From an uncultured Clostridia bacterium (GTDB taxonomy: Bacteria; Bacillota; Clostridia; Christensenellales; Aristaeellaceae): DNA of 24,453 bases. Positions 13,009-20,192 of this stretch are shown in pieces. Made by a program: the position numbers and the translations under genes. The stretch spans positions 1 through 24,453 of the forward strand of contig CAKTTL010000035.1 in assembly GCA_934615235.1 (NCBI GenBank). Reading direction: 5' to 3'. Each line of letters opens with the position of its first letter. Within the stretch, counting starts at the first letter, position 1. Below the pieces are notes generated by a model. The model made no database searches. It saw nothing but the letters and a program-made list of their open reading frames with translations, and was not told where the DNA came from.

Positions 13009-14550
13009 TTGCCCCTTTTGTCCATGCAGGATATCAGCATCTCGTTTTACGGCGCGTACGCCAATAAAGACGTATGCCTCGACGTTGAGGCGGGAGAAAT
13101 TCACGCGCTGCTGGGAGAAAACGGCGCGGGAAAGACGACGCTGATGAATATCCTCTTCGGCATTTACAAGCCGGAGAGCGGTCGCATCCTCTGGGACGGC
13201 AGGGAAACAGCGTTTTCATCGCCGCAGGCGGCGATCGACGCGGGCATCGGCATGGTGCACCAGCATTTCTCGCTTGTGGACGCGATGACGGTGCTGGACA
13301 ATATCCTGCTGGGCTATCGCGGCGACGGGCTTTTCCTGCCGCGCAAAAAACTGCGCGCCCGCGTGACGGAGCTGGCGGAGCATTACGGCCTGCAGATCGA
13401 TCCCGACGCGATTGTGGGCGAGCTTTCCGTGGGCGAAAAGCAGCGCGTGGAAATTCTCAAGGCGCTCTTCCGCGAGATCCGCCTGCTGATTCTCGACGAG
13501 CCGACGGCCGTGCTGACGCCGGGCGAATCGGAGCAGCTCTTCGGCGTGCTGCGGCAATTGAAAGCACGCGGCTTCGCGGTGATTCTCATCACCCACCGGC
13601 TGAGCGAGATCATGCGCAATTCCGACCGCGTGACCATCCTGCGCGCGGGGCGCTGCGAGGGAACCTACGAAACCGCCGGCGTTACGCCGGGCGAGCTTTC
13701 CCGGCTGATGCTCGGCCGCGAGCTGGAAACCGTCGTCAACGATCTGTCCGCCCCCGCCGGCGCGCCGGTGCTGGAAATGCAGGGCGTGTCGGTCTATCGC
13801 AGCGGCCGCCGCCGGCCGGCGCTGGAGGATGTGACGCTGACGGTTGGCAGCGGCGAGATTCTTGGCGTGGCCGGGGTGGAAGGAAACGGGCAGAAGGAGC
13901 TGGCCGAGGCCGTGGCGGGCATCCGCCGCAGGCGCGTGCGCGGCCGCATTCTGCTCGACGGCGCGAACGCCACGGGCACGTCCGTGAAGGCGCGCGCCCG
14001 CCGGGGGCTTGCGTATATCCCGGACGACCGGCTGCACGACGCGCTCGTGCCCGATATGGACGTGCGCGAGAACCTGCTTCTGCGCGCGTACGACGGCGCG
14101 CCGTTTTCCCGCTGCCATGTGTTCCGCAAGGCCGCTGTGGACGGCAACGCCCGCGCCGCCATGGAAACCTACGGCGTGCGGGCGACGGGCACGCTCGGCG
14201 CGCACGCGCCGGTGCGCATGCTCTCCGGCGGCAACCAGCAGAAGATCATCCTCGCGCGCGAGATCGTCGCCTCCTCGCGCCTGATCGTCGCCAGTCAGCC
14301 CACGCGCGGGCTGGACGTGAGCGCTTCGGCCTTCGTGCGCAAAAAGCTGCTCGAGCAAAAGCGCCAGGGCAAGGGCGTGCTGCTCATTTCGGCGGAGCTG
14401 GAGGAAATCCTCGCGCTGTCCGACCGGGTGGCCGTTTTGTATAACGGCAAAATCGCGGGCGTTCTCCCCCGCGCGGAGGTTACAGTCGAAAAGCTGGGCC
14501 GGCTGATGAGCGGCCTTTCGCTGGAAAACGAGGAGGGTGCGGAAGCATGA
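13009..14550 (+). CDS. Nucleoside ABC transporter ATP-binding protein (two ATPase domains)
   Basis: This 513-aa protein carries two fused ABC domains, as in the ribose and YufO/NupO-type importers. Domain 1 has Walker A GENGAGKTT (36-44), the signature LSVGEKQRVEI and Walker B LLILDEPTAVLTP. Domain 2 has the degenerate Walker A GVEGNGQKEL, the signature LSGGNQQKIILARE and LIVASQPTRGLD in place of Walker B. Degenerate second-domain motifs are normal for this family. I chose the TTG at 13009, since AAGGAG ends 9 nt upstream. A TTG at 13000 abuts the ribosome site and is less likely. The stop overlaps the next gene by ATGA, which shows translational coupling to the permease. Confidence 0.94.
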   Translation: MPLLSMQDISISFYGAYANKDVCLDVEAGEIHALLGENGAGKTTLMNILFGIYKPESGRILWDGRETAFSSPQAAIDAGIGMVHQHFSLVDAMTVLDNILLGYRGDGLFLPRKKLRARVTELAEHYGLQIDPDAIVGELSVGEKQRVEILKALFREIRLLILDEPTAVLTPGESEQLFGVLRQLKARGFAVILITHRLSEIMRNSDRVTILRAGRCEGTYETAGVTPGELSRLMLGRELETVVNDLSAPAGAPVLEMQGVSVYRSGRRRPALEDVTLTVGSGEILGVAGVEGNGQKELAEAVAGIRRRRVRGRILLDGANATGTSVKARARRGLAYIPDDRLHDALVPDMDVRENLLLRAYDGAPFSRCHVFRKAAVDGNARAAMETYGVRATGTLGAHAPVRMLSGGNQQKIILAREIVASSRLIVASQPTRGLDVSASAFVRKKLLEQKRQGKGVLLISAELEEILALSDRVAVLYNGKIAGVLPRAEVTVEKLGRLMSGLSLENEEGAEA

Positions 14551-15584
14551 AAATGGCAAAGAAGGCGCTGCGGGCGCTCGGCTGGACGCTGGCAATCGCC
14601 GCCATCGCGACGCTTCTTGTCGCGCTTTCCGGCGCGAATCCGCTGGAGGCGTACGGCGTTTTCGCCGCGAGCCTGTTTGGAAACCTCAACGGCTTTTGCG
14701 AGATTTTCGTCAAGGCCACGCCGCTTATCCTGACCGGCCTTGCCTGCGCCGTCGCGTTCAAGACGGGCTTTTTCAACATCGGCGCGGAAGGGCAGTTTTA
14801 CATCGGCGCGGTGGCCGCGGCGGCTGTGGCGCTGCGCGCGACGGCGCTTGCGCCGCAGGTCCGCATGCTGCTGGCCTTTGCGGCTGGGTTCCTTGCGGGC
14901 GGACTGTGGGCGCTGATCGCAGCATGGATGAAGCTGCGCTTTCGCATCTCCGAGATCATCGTCACGATCATGCTCAACTATATCGCGCTCAACTTCGTGG
15001 GCGTAGCCGTCCGCACTTTCCTGCAGGATCCCGCCTCCGGCATGGCGCAGAGCGAGAAGCTCGAGGCCGCGGCGGCGCTCCCTCGCCTTCTGCGCGGCAC
15101 GCGGCTGCATCCCGGCATCTTTATCGCGCTTGCGCTTGCGCTCGCCGTCTGGTTCATTCTCGACCGCACGACGTGGGGGTATCAGATGCGCGTGGTGGGG
15201 CTGAATCCCCGCGCGGCGCAGTGCGCCGGAATTTCCGCGCCGTTGAGCGTGACGCGCGCGTCCATCCTCAGCGGCGGGCTGGCCGGGCTTGCGGGCGTGA
15301 TCGAATTCCTCGCCATTCAGCGCAAGCTGCTCGAAGGCTTTTCGGGCGATTGCGGGTATACGGGCGTGCTGATTGCGCTGCTGGCGGGCAACAGGCCGCA
15401 GCTGGTGCCCGTCGTGGCGATTCTCTACGCGGCGGCGCAGACGGGCGCGTCGTCCATGCAGCGGCAGACGGGCGTGCCCGCGGCGATGGTGAATATCCTC
15501 ATCGGCATGGTCGTCGTCGCCATTCTCATTCGCGGCTGGCTTGCCCAGCGCGGTTCGGCAAAGGAGCGTGTGCATCGTGCTTGA
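14547..15584 (+). CDS. Nucleoside ABC transporter permease (first)
   Basis: This 345-aa polytopic membrane protein is of the branched-chain/nucleoside permease family (YufP/NupP-like). Recognisable segments are TPLILTGLACAVAFKTGFFN, then IGAEGQFYIGAVAA (about 56-90), the cytoplasmic loop AAWMKLRFRISEIIVTIMLN (about 128-147) and GYQMRVVGLNPRAAQCAGIS. About eight to ten hydrophobic segments are visible. It forms the channel with the next gene product. The start overlaps the ATPase gene by four bases. Confidence 0.94.
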   Translation: MKMAKKALRALGWTLAIAAIATLLVALSGANPLEAYGVFAASLFGNLNGFCEIFVKATPLILTGLACAVAFKTGFFNIGAEGQFYIGAVAAAAVALRATALAPQVRMLLAFAAGFLAGGLWALIAAWMKLRFRISEIIVTIMLNYIALNFVGVAVRTFLQDPASGMAQSEKLEAAAALPRLLRGTRLHPGIFIALALALAVWFILDRTTWGYQMRVVGLNPRAAQCAGISAPLSVTRASILSGGLAGLAGVIEFLAIQRKLLEGFSGDCGYTGVLIALLAGNRPQLVPVVAILYAAAQTGASSMQRQTGVPAAMVNILIGMVVVAILIRGWLAQRGSAKERVHRA

Positions 15585-16518
15585 AAAAATGCTGACCTGG
15601 TCGTTTTTGACGGCGCTGCTCACCTCGGGCGTGCGCATGGCGACGCCGCTTTTCTACGCGGGGCTGGGCGAGATGATCAGCGAAAAGAGCGGGGTTATCA
15701 ATATCGGCATGGAGGGCGTGATGCTCTGCGGCGCGTTCTTCTCCTTCGCGGCGGCGCTGTATACGGGCTCTCTATGGGCGGGCGTACTCGCCGGGATGGC
15801 GGGCGGCATGCTCATCAGCATGCTGCTGGCGCTGGTATGCGTGCGCGGCAAGCAGAACCAGACCGTCTGCGGCCTTGCGCTGAACATGCTGGCGCTGGGG
15901 CTGACGGGATATCTGTACAAGCTCATGTGCAACGCGGGCGGACATTTGCAGATCGGCATCCTGCCGCAGCTGCCGCTCCCGGGGCTTCAGAAGATTCCCG
16001 TGCTGGGCGAGGCGTTCTTCCGGCAGGATATTCTCGTGTATATCGTCTGTCTGCTGGCGATCGCATGCTTTATCTTTTATCGTTTCACCCGCACCGGGCT
16101 TGCCATGGCTTCCATCGGGGAAAATCCCATGGCCGCTGACGCGGCGGCGATTCCCGTCGAGCGCTGCCAGATGATCGCGTGCGCGCTCAACGGCGCGCTG
16201 GGCGGCCTGGGCGGCGCGTATCTGATTGTGGCGCAGCTGGGCATGTTTTCGGACAACATGACGGCCGGGCGCGGATACATCGCGCTGGCCGCGGTGATTC
16301 TGGGGCGGTATTGCCCCGGCGGCGTGGCGCTGGCGTCGCTGCTGTTTGGCGTGGCCAACGCGGCGCAGATTCGCCTGCAGGCGCTGGGCAGCACGCTGCC
16401 GATGCAGCTGCTGGCCATGCTTCCCTACGTGGTGACGCTCTGCGCGCTGGTGCTGACCAGCGGCCGCAGCCGCGAACCGAAAGCGCTGTCGAAGCCGTAT
16501 ATCCGGGGGAGCCGGTGA
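15577..16518 (+). CDS. Nucleoside ABC transporter permease (second)
   Basis: This 313-aa permease is paralogous to the preceding one (YufQ/NupQ-like). It has the conserved LGEMISEKSGVINIGMEGVM segment (about 28-47) and GLAMASIGENPMAADAAAIP, which correspond to similar sequences in its partner. The GTG at 15577 is chosen because AAGGAG lies 10 nt upstream. The gene overlaps the end of the first permease by 8 nt, implying coupling. An in-frame ATG at 15589 is an alternative. It is the last gene of the purine operon and is followed by a strong terminator. Confidence 0.93.
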   Translation: MLEKMLTWSFLTALLTSGVRMATPLFYAGLGEMISEKSGVINIGMEGVMLCGAFFSFAAALYTGSLWAGVLAGMAGGMLISMLLALVCVRGKQNQTVCGLALNMLALGLTGYLYKLMCNAGGHLQIGILPQLPLPGLQKIPVLGEAFFRQDILVYIVCLLAIACFIFYRFTRTGLAMASIGENPMAADAAAIPVERCQMIACALNGALGGLGGAYLIVAQLGMFSDNMTAGRGYIALAAVILGRYCPGGVALASLLFGVANAAQIRLQALGSTLPMQLLAMLPYVVTLCALVLTSGRSREPKALSKPYIRGSR

Positions 16519-16550
16519 CGCAGGCTGGAGCACGGCGTGTGAGATTTATA

Positions 16551-16594
16551 AAAAAGCGGATTTGCCGCCCGTTGGGGTTTCAAATCCGCTTTTT
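16551..16594. terminator. Bidirectional terminator between convergent units
   Basis: AAAAAGCGGATTTG (16551-16564) pairs over 14 bp with CAAATCCGCTTTTT (16581-16594). A T-run ends the stem on both strands, so it can end both the nucleoside operon (plus) and the alarmone synthetase unit (minus). Confidence 0.9.
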
Positions 16595-16636
16595 GCAATA
16601 CTTGCGGTTTGTTGCATCAAATATGGTTTTCCGGAT

Positions 16637-16721
16637 AAAAAGCGGCTTTCTTAGAGGAGGGGTCCGGGGGAGGAACCTTCTTTCCCCAGAAAGAAGGTCC
16701 CTCCCCCGGAAACCGTCCCTC
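16637..16721 (-). repeat. 3'-end hairpin element, copy B
   Basis: A 22-bp stem with one mismatch pairs 16689-16710 with 16663-16684 around a TGGG loop (minus strand). The head GGGACGGTTTCC begins at the base after the alarmone synthetase stop codon. The tail GGACCCCTCCTCTAAGAAAG, then CCGCTTTTT, matches copy C. The bidirectional terminator follows about 40 nt later. Confidence 0.87.
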
Positions 16722-17414
16722 CTATTCTCCCATCGTGCTCTCGTGGATCTTCTCCATCCGCCGGTCCAGTTCGGCGCCCATTTCGGCGCATTCCTGCAGC
16801 TCGCGGGCGACGCGCGCGTCGTCGGCGAGGTTCTTTTTATAGCGGATCTTGTGCTCAAGGCTGGCCCACCAGTCCATCGAAATCGTCCGCAGCTGCACTT
16901 CGACCTTCATCAGCCGCGTCTGGTTGTGCAGGAAGATCGGCGTCTCGATAATCAGGTGCAGGCTGCGATAGCCGTTATCCTTGGGCTGCTGGATGTAATC
17001 CTTGCGCGTGATGAGCCGCACGTCGTCCTGGCGCAGCAGCGCCTCTGAAAGCATATAGATATCGTTCGGAAACGCGCAGATGACGCGGATACCGGCGATG
17101 TCGCTGATGTTTTTTTCGATGCTGTCCACCGTCAGCGGGATGCCCTTGCGCATGACCTTGTCGATGATGCTCTCCGGCGATTTAATCCGCGATTTGATCG
17201 TTTCGATCGGGTTGCGGTCATAGACGAGCGAAAGCTCCTCGTTGAGCACGTTGAACTTGGTTTCGACCTCCATCAGCGCGCAGCGATAATACGCCATCAG
17301 CTCCTGATAGGGCTTGGCGTAGTTCTTCAGCCAGGTCGTGATTTCGCTCTTGCTCAGCCGTTCCATCAGCGCGCGCTCGAGCGAGAGCGTTTTTTCATTG
17401 CTTTCCGTTTTCAT
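16722..17414 (-). CDS. Small alarmone synthetase ((p)ppGpp synthetase, RelA/SpoT-like)
   Basis: This 230-aa protein contains only the synthetase domain, with no HD hydrolase, TGS or ACT domains, so it belongs to the small alarmone synthetases (RelQ/RelP type). The motifs include NPIETIKSRIKSPESIIDKV (about 68-87), DIAGIRVICAFPNDIY, IQQPKDNGYRSLHLI and VEVQLRTISMDWWASLEHKI. The Tyr-Arg-Ser-Leu-His motif and the KSRIKSPESI ATP-contact region are intact. It makes pppGpp/ppGpp from GTP/GDP and ATP and is usually controlled at the transcription level. Its start lies inside the end of the TetR gene (20-nt overlap), with GGAGGAA before the ATG, so both are co-transcribed. A hairpin element starts directly at its stop. 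Confidence 0.92.
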   Translation of the reverse strand: MKTESNEKTLSLERALMERLSKSEITTWLKNYAKPYQELMAYYRCALMEVETKFNVLNEELSLVYDRNPIETIKSRIKSPESIIDKVMRKGIPLTVDSIEKNISDIAGIRVICAFPNDIYMLSEALLRQDDVRLITRKDYIQQPKDNGYRSLHLIIETPIFLHNQTRLMKVEVQLRTISMDWWASLEHKIRYKKNLADDARVARELQECAEMGAELDRRMEKIHESTMGE

Positions 17415-17952
17415 TCAGTTCCTCCGATCCGGCGACGAGCTGCCCGCACAGGTCGCCCAGGCGGCGCACGGTGTCCGCCGCGTCGTCCTCCATCCTGTTC
17501 CAGATAAACCGCAGGAAAAACCCCAGAAACGCATACCGGCAAAAATCGGCCATGTCCTTTTTGGATTCGGCGGGCAAAGCCCGGCCTTTAAGCTCCGCGT
17601 CGATGAGCCGCTCGAAGAAATCGTTCGCCGAGAGGAAAACGTAGCGTTCCATCTGCTCCCGGGAAAGGGAAACGGAGACGTGATAGACGATTTCCGGGCG
17701 CTGTTTCATGGCGTTCAGCAGCGCGATCAGGTTTTCCTGCCAGTGTTCCGCGCCGGCCGAAAAAAACGGCTCCATCGCCGTGGAAAGCCACGCGTTGAGC
17801 AGATCGGACAGATCGCGGTAATGATAATAAAACGTGTTCGGGCTGATCTGGCAGCGCGCGACGAGCGCCGAGACGGTGATTCTGTCCAGCGGCATTTCCG
17901 TCAGCATTTCCGTGAAAGTGTGCAGAATCGCCTTCTTCGTGTATTGCGCCAT
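17395..17952 (-). CDS. TetR/AcrR family transcriptional regulator
   Basis: This 185-aa protein has an N-terminal TetR helix-turn-helix. The segment AQYTKKAILHTFTEMLTEMP, then LDRITVSALVARCQISPNTF and YYHYRDLSDLL, is typical, with NTFYYHY as the recognition helix. The C-terminal ligand domain resembles DhaS-like TetR proteins of Firmicutes, which often contain FYYHF/Y and a helical C-domain. The ligand is unknown. The ATG at 17952 follows GGGGGAGG. A longer frame upstream has no ribosome site and crosses the promoter. The gene overlaps the alarmone synthetase gene, so the regulator is likely to control its own operon. This is inference from gene order. Confidence 0.88.
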   Translation of the reverse strand: MAQYTKKAILHTFTEMLTEMPLDRITVSALVARCQISPNTFYYHYRDLSDLLNAWLSTAMEPFFSAGAEHWQENLIALLNAMKQRPEIVYHVSVSLSREQMERYVFLSANDFFERLIDAELKGRALPAESKKDMADFCRYAFLGFFLRFIWNRMEDDAADTVRRLGDLCGQLVAGSEELNENGKQ

Positions 17953-17992
17953 TGCGCGCCGCCTCCCCCTTTTGCTGATCGCAGACAGGGAG

Positions 17993-18003
17993 ATTGTACC
18001 ATA
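17993..18003 (-). promoter_or_regulatory. Extended -10 promoter of the TetR-alarmone synthetase unit
   Basis: On the minus strand, TATGGTACAAT contains -10 TACAAT (17993-17998) with TGn. No consensus -35 is seen. It resembles the extended -10 of the NifU-like operon. Confidence 0.55.
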
Positions 18004-18046
18004 AAAATGTAAATTCAGCTTCAATAAAAAGAAATATATTTCGACG

Positions 18047-18080
18047 AAAACCCCTGCGGGTTTTGCGCGCTCCGCAGGGG
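18047..18080 (-). terminator. Terminator of the PadR-DUF1700-DUF4097 unit
   Basis: CCCCTGCGG (18072-18080 as read on the minus strand) pairs over 9 bp with CCGCAGGGG (18051-18059), followed by TTTTCG. It lies 5 nt after the DUF4097 stop. The T-run is short. Confidence 0.72.
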
Positions 18081-18085
18081 GATTC

Positions 18086-19048
18086 TCAGTCGATTTCGAT
18101 TTTGATATTTCCTGTATCCGTCTCAATTTCGCATCTGCCGCCGGTCGCCGTTTTCGGAACGGTTACGCTGCCGGTGTCGGTATCGGTGAGGAACACCTTG
18201 TCCGTAAGCAGGCTGCCGGTAACGTTTCCCGTGTTTGTCTTGACGAAAATCTCGGCCGCGTCGCAATGGGTGAACTTTACATCGCCCGTGCTTCGCTCAA
18301 TAGAAAACCTGTTTGCGGCAATCACGTCCTTCAAGAGGACGCTTCCAGTAGTGCCGGTTGAAATTACGTTTCTGCACGAAAGACCGGTCAGGCGCGCCTC
18401 GCCGGTCGATACGGCGACGGAAAGATCGTCCCGGCAGTTTACGTCCGAAACGGTCACACCGCCCGTGGCGGTGGAAAGATCGAGCGAACCGGCGGAAACA
18501 TTTTCTACGCGGATATTTCCCGTGCTCGTTTTGATTTGGATCGATTCGGATGCGGAGGCGTAAACCCCGGCGTTGCCGGTGGTTAAAGAAATATCGGCGC
18601 GCGCGAAGGTGAAATCTTTCGGTATTTCAACGTCGCCGGCGCCTGCGCGGACGGAGAGCGCGGCATATTCCGCCTGCGGAAGATAAACCGTGATCCTGGG
18701 CGAGCTGAAGCAGAAGCCGATATAAACATACCAGGGTTTTGAATCGTTGATTTCGATCGTAAGCGTCCCGTTTTCAACGGCGACGGAATGTTTCGCGTTT
18801 TCCGCCTCGTAACATTCTACGGTGCATTTCCCGTCCCCGGACGGAGCGAATCGAATATCGGCGGTATCGGTTGTTATGGATATGTCGCGAAAGGCTTCGG
18901 CAATTTCATAGACGTTTGTTTCGTATTTGACCGTTGAAAGCTTTGTAAAATCCCATTTCAGCATTGTCATGACTCCCGCAAAAATGATACAGCCGACCAG
19001 CACGAGAACGCCTGCGATCGTAAGCCATACCTTCGTCGTTTTTTTTAT
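18086..19048 (-). CDS. DUF4097 beta-strand-repeat membrane-anchored protein
   Basis: This protein of about 320 aa has one N-terminal membrane segment (KVWLTIAGVLVLVGCIIFAG) followed by an extracellular repeat region. The repeats carry a recurring TG(N/G/E/S/D)-hydrophobic turn about every 17-20 residues (TGNAGV, TGNIRV, TGGVTV, TGEARL, TGSVLL, TGDVKF, TGNVTG, TGSVTV, TGNIKI). This is the DUF4097/LiaG-like beta-solenoid pattern. The function is not established, and an envelope sensor or adhesin role is inference. The start is unusual: there is no ATG before the membrane segment. An ATA at 19048 overlaps the previous stop (ATAA) and has AAGGGGG upstream. A GTG at 19087 is the alternative. Confidence 0.85.
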   Translation of the reverse strand: MKKTTKVWLTIAGVLVLVGCIIFAGVMTMLKWDFTKLSTVKYETNVYEIAEAFRDISITTDTADIRFAPSGDGKCTVECYEAENAKHSVAVENGTLTIEINDSKPWYVYIGFCFSSPRITVYLPQAEYAALSVRAGAGDVEIPKDFTFARADISLTTGNAGVYASASESIQIKTSTGNIRVENVSAGSLDLSTATGGVTVSDVNCRDDLSVAVSTGEARLTGLSCRNVISTGTTGSVLLKDVIAANRFSIERSTGDVKFTHCDAAEIFVKTNTGNVTGSLLTDKVFLTDTDTGSVTVPKTATGGRCEIETDTGNIKIEID

Positions 19049-19647
19049 TCCGTTTCCCCCTTTTTGATCAGGCGATTTTTGATCCACATTGCAAATTTCT
19101 TTGTAGCGAGCGCAATGCGCCGGGTCGCCTGTTTGCAGCCGTAAAACATAAACACGGAAAGCCCCGCGCAGACGATTCCCGCAGCAAGCATGGCGGCACC
19201 GGGAGCGCCGCTGCCGCCTGCGGCGAGAATCACGCACGCCGGTACGCTGCCGACGGCGCAAACGGCGAGCGCGGCAAACACCGCCCACAGCGAAACAAGA
19301 ACCGCCCACAGCGAAACATAGACCGCCAGAATTACGGCGATTGCGGCAACAGCCAGCGAAAGCCATATCGGGGAACCGAGCGCCAGAAGGACGATCTCCC
19401 ATGCTTTCGGCCGCCGCCGGGGCCGGATTCTTTCTCTGGCAAGCCTGGCAAGCGGAATATCCGCTACCGCCTGCGCGACGATTTCTGAAACGGGGCCTGC
19501 CGCCGAAACCGCTTCCTCCTCTGAAAGACCTTCTTCCATTCTGTCTTCCAGCATTTCGCCGTAAAACGTCAGGCGCTCTTCAATATCTGCCTGCGGCAAA
19601 CCGGATAACCCTTTGCGCAGCTGCGCAAGAAATTCCTGTTTATGCAT
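19045..19647 (-). CDS. DUF1700 (HAAS-type) membrane protein
   Basis: This 200-aa protein starts with the DUF1700/HAAS helical domain (MHKQEFLAQLRKGLSGLPQA, then EEGLSEEEAVSAAGP, about 1-65). At least three to four membrane segments follow from about residue 83 to 175 and a basic C-terminus. Such proteins are usually encoded right after a PadR regulator and before a DUF4097 protein, as here, and are thought to form a membrane signalling module. This is family knowledge of limited depth. The start overlaps padR by 8 nt. Its third membrane region contains an in-frame 21-nt tandem duplication (VSLWAVL/VSLWAVF). Confidence 0.88.
   Translation of the reverse strand: MHKQEFLAQLRKGLSGLPQADIEERLTFYGEMLEDRMEEGLSEEEAVSAAGPVSEIVAQAVADIPLARLARERIRPRRRPKAWEIVLLALGSPIWLSLAVAAIAVILAVYVSLWAVLVSLWAVFAALAVCAVGSVPACVILAAGGSGAPGAAMLAAGIVCAGLSVFMFYGCKQATRRIALATKKFAMWIKNRLIKKGETE
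19281..19322. repeat. 21-nt tandem duplication inside the DUF1700 gene
   Basis: CCGCCCACAGCGAAACA occurs at 19281-19297 and again at 19302-19318. The 21-nt period keeps the reading frame and doubles seven residues (VSLWAV plus one) of a membrane helix. Confidence 0.85.
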
Positions 19648-19960
19648 CGCCGTCGTCCTTCCTCATGACGAATTGGTAAATGGATAAGATTTCTTCCCAC
19701 TCGAGCTTGAAATCCTCAATGCGCTGCAGGCCCTCTTCGGTGATGTGGTAATACTTCCGCAGCCTGCCGCCGTGCTCCGCAGTGCGAACCGTCAGCATGT
19801 GCGCCGTTTCCAGGCGCTTGAGAATGGTATACAGGGTCGATTCGGAAAGTTCGAGATACGGCTTCATGTCTTTTATGATCTTGTAGCCGTATGAATCTTT
19901 GGTCTTAATCGCCGCTAAAACGCAAACATCCAAGAGGCCCCGCTTCAACTGCCCATCCAT
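19640..19960 (-). CDS. PadR family transcriptional regulator
   Basis: This 106-aa winged-helix repressor of the short PadR-s2 type begins LKRGLLDVCVLAAIKTKDSY. It has GYKIIKDMKPYLELSESTLY, then TILKRLE as the DNA-binding helices, and the wing GGRLRKYYHIT, followed by a C-terminal dimerisation helix. These regulators sense cell-envelope or phenolic stress and usually repress their own operon. The ATG is preceded by AAAGGAGG. It is the first gene of the PadR-DUF1700-DUF4097 unit. A palindrome between its -35 and -10 boxes is a likely operator. Confidence 0.94.
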   Translation of the reverse strand: MDGQLKRGLLDVCVLAAIKTKDSYGYKIIKDMKPYLELSESTLYTILKRLETAHMLTVRTAEHGGRLRKYYHITEEGLQRIEDFKLEWEEILSIYQFVMRKDDGDA

Positions 19961-19984
19961 GCAATACCTCCTTTAGCGCAATAC

Positions 19985-20013
19985 ATCATAATACGAAGTA
20001 TTCGCCTTGTCAA
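19985..20013 (-). promoter_or_regulatory. Promoter and likely PadR operator
   Basis: On the minus strand, consensus -35 TTGACA (20008-20013) and -10 TATGAT (19985-19990) are 17 nt apart. The palindrome AATAC-TTC-GTATT fills 19990-20002 between them, where a repressor would block polymerase. GTATTGC also occurs twice downstream before the ATG. Confidence 0.75.
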
Positions 20014-20035
20014 TCGCTTTTTCAAAATTTTCAGC

Positions 20036-20068
20036 AAAAAAGCGGCGGAGAGCTAATCTCTCCGCCGC
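20036..20068 (-). terminator. Terminator of argH
   Basis: GCGGCGGAGAG and CTCTCCGCCGC (20042-20052 and 20058-20068) form a perfect 11-bp stem with a 5-nt loop. On the minus strand TTTTTT follows. It ends just before the -35 box of padR. Confidence 0.92.
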
Positions 20069-20111
20069 AGCGTTTTCTTTTTCTCTTAACAACGCCGGGC
20101 GCAGCCCGGCG

Positions 20112-20192
20112 AAGCGGCTTTCTCAGGAAGGGGGTCTGGGGGAAACCCCTCTTTCTCCTGAAAGAGGGGTTTCCCCCAGCGTCCCCCCAGCG
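20112..20192 (-). repeat. 3'-end hairpin element, copy C
   Basis: A perfect 20-bp stem pairs 20160-20179 with 20136-20155 around an AGGA loop (minus strand). The head GGGGGGACGCTGGGGG begins right at the argH stop codon. The tail AGACCCCCTTCCTGAGAAAG, then CCGCTTCG, matches copies A and B. A second small hairpin (GCCGGGC/GCCCGGC, near 20094-20110) and the argH terminator follow. Confidence 0.88.

Noticed and set aside
19281..19322. Tandem 21-nt duplication as an assembly artefact or frameshift
   Set aside because: It keeps the reading frame and doubles seven membrane-helix residues without disturbing the gene, so it was kept as a simple internal repeat.
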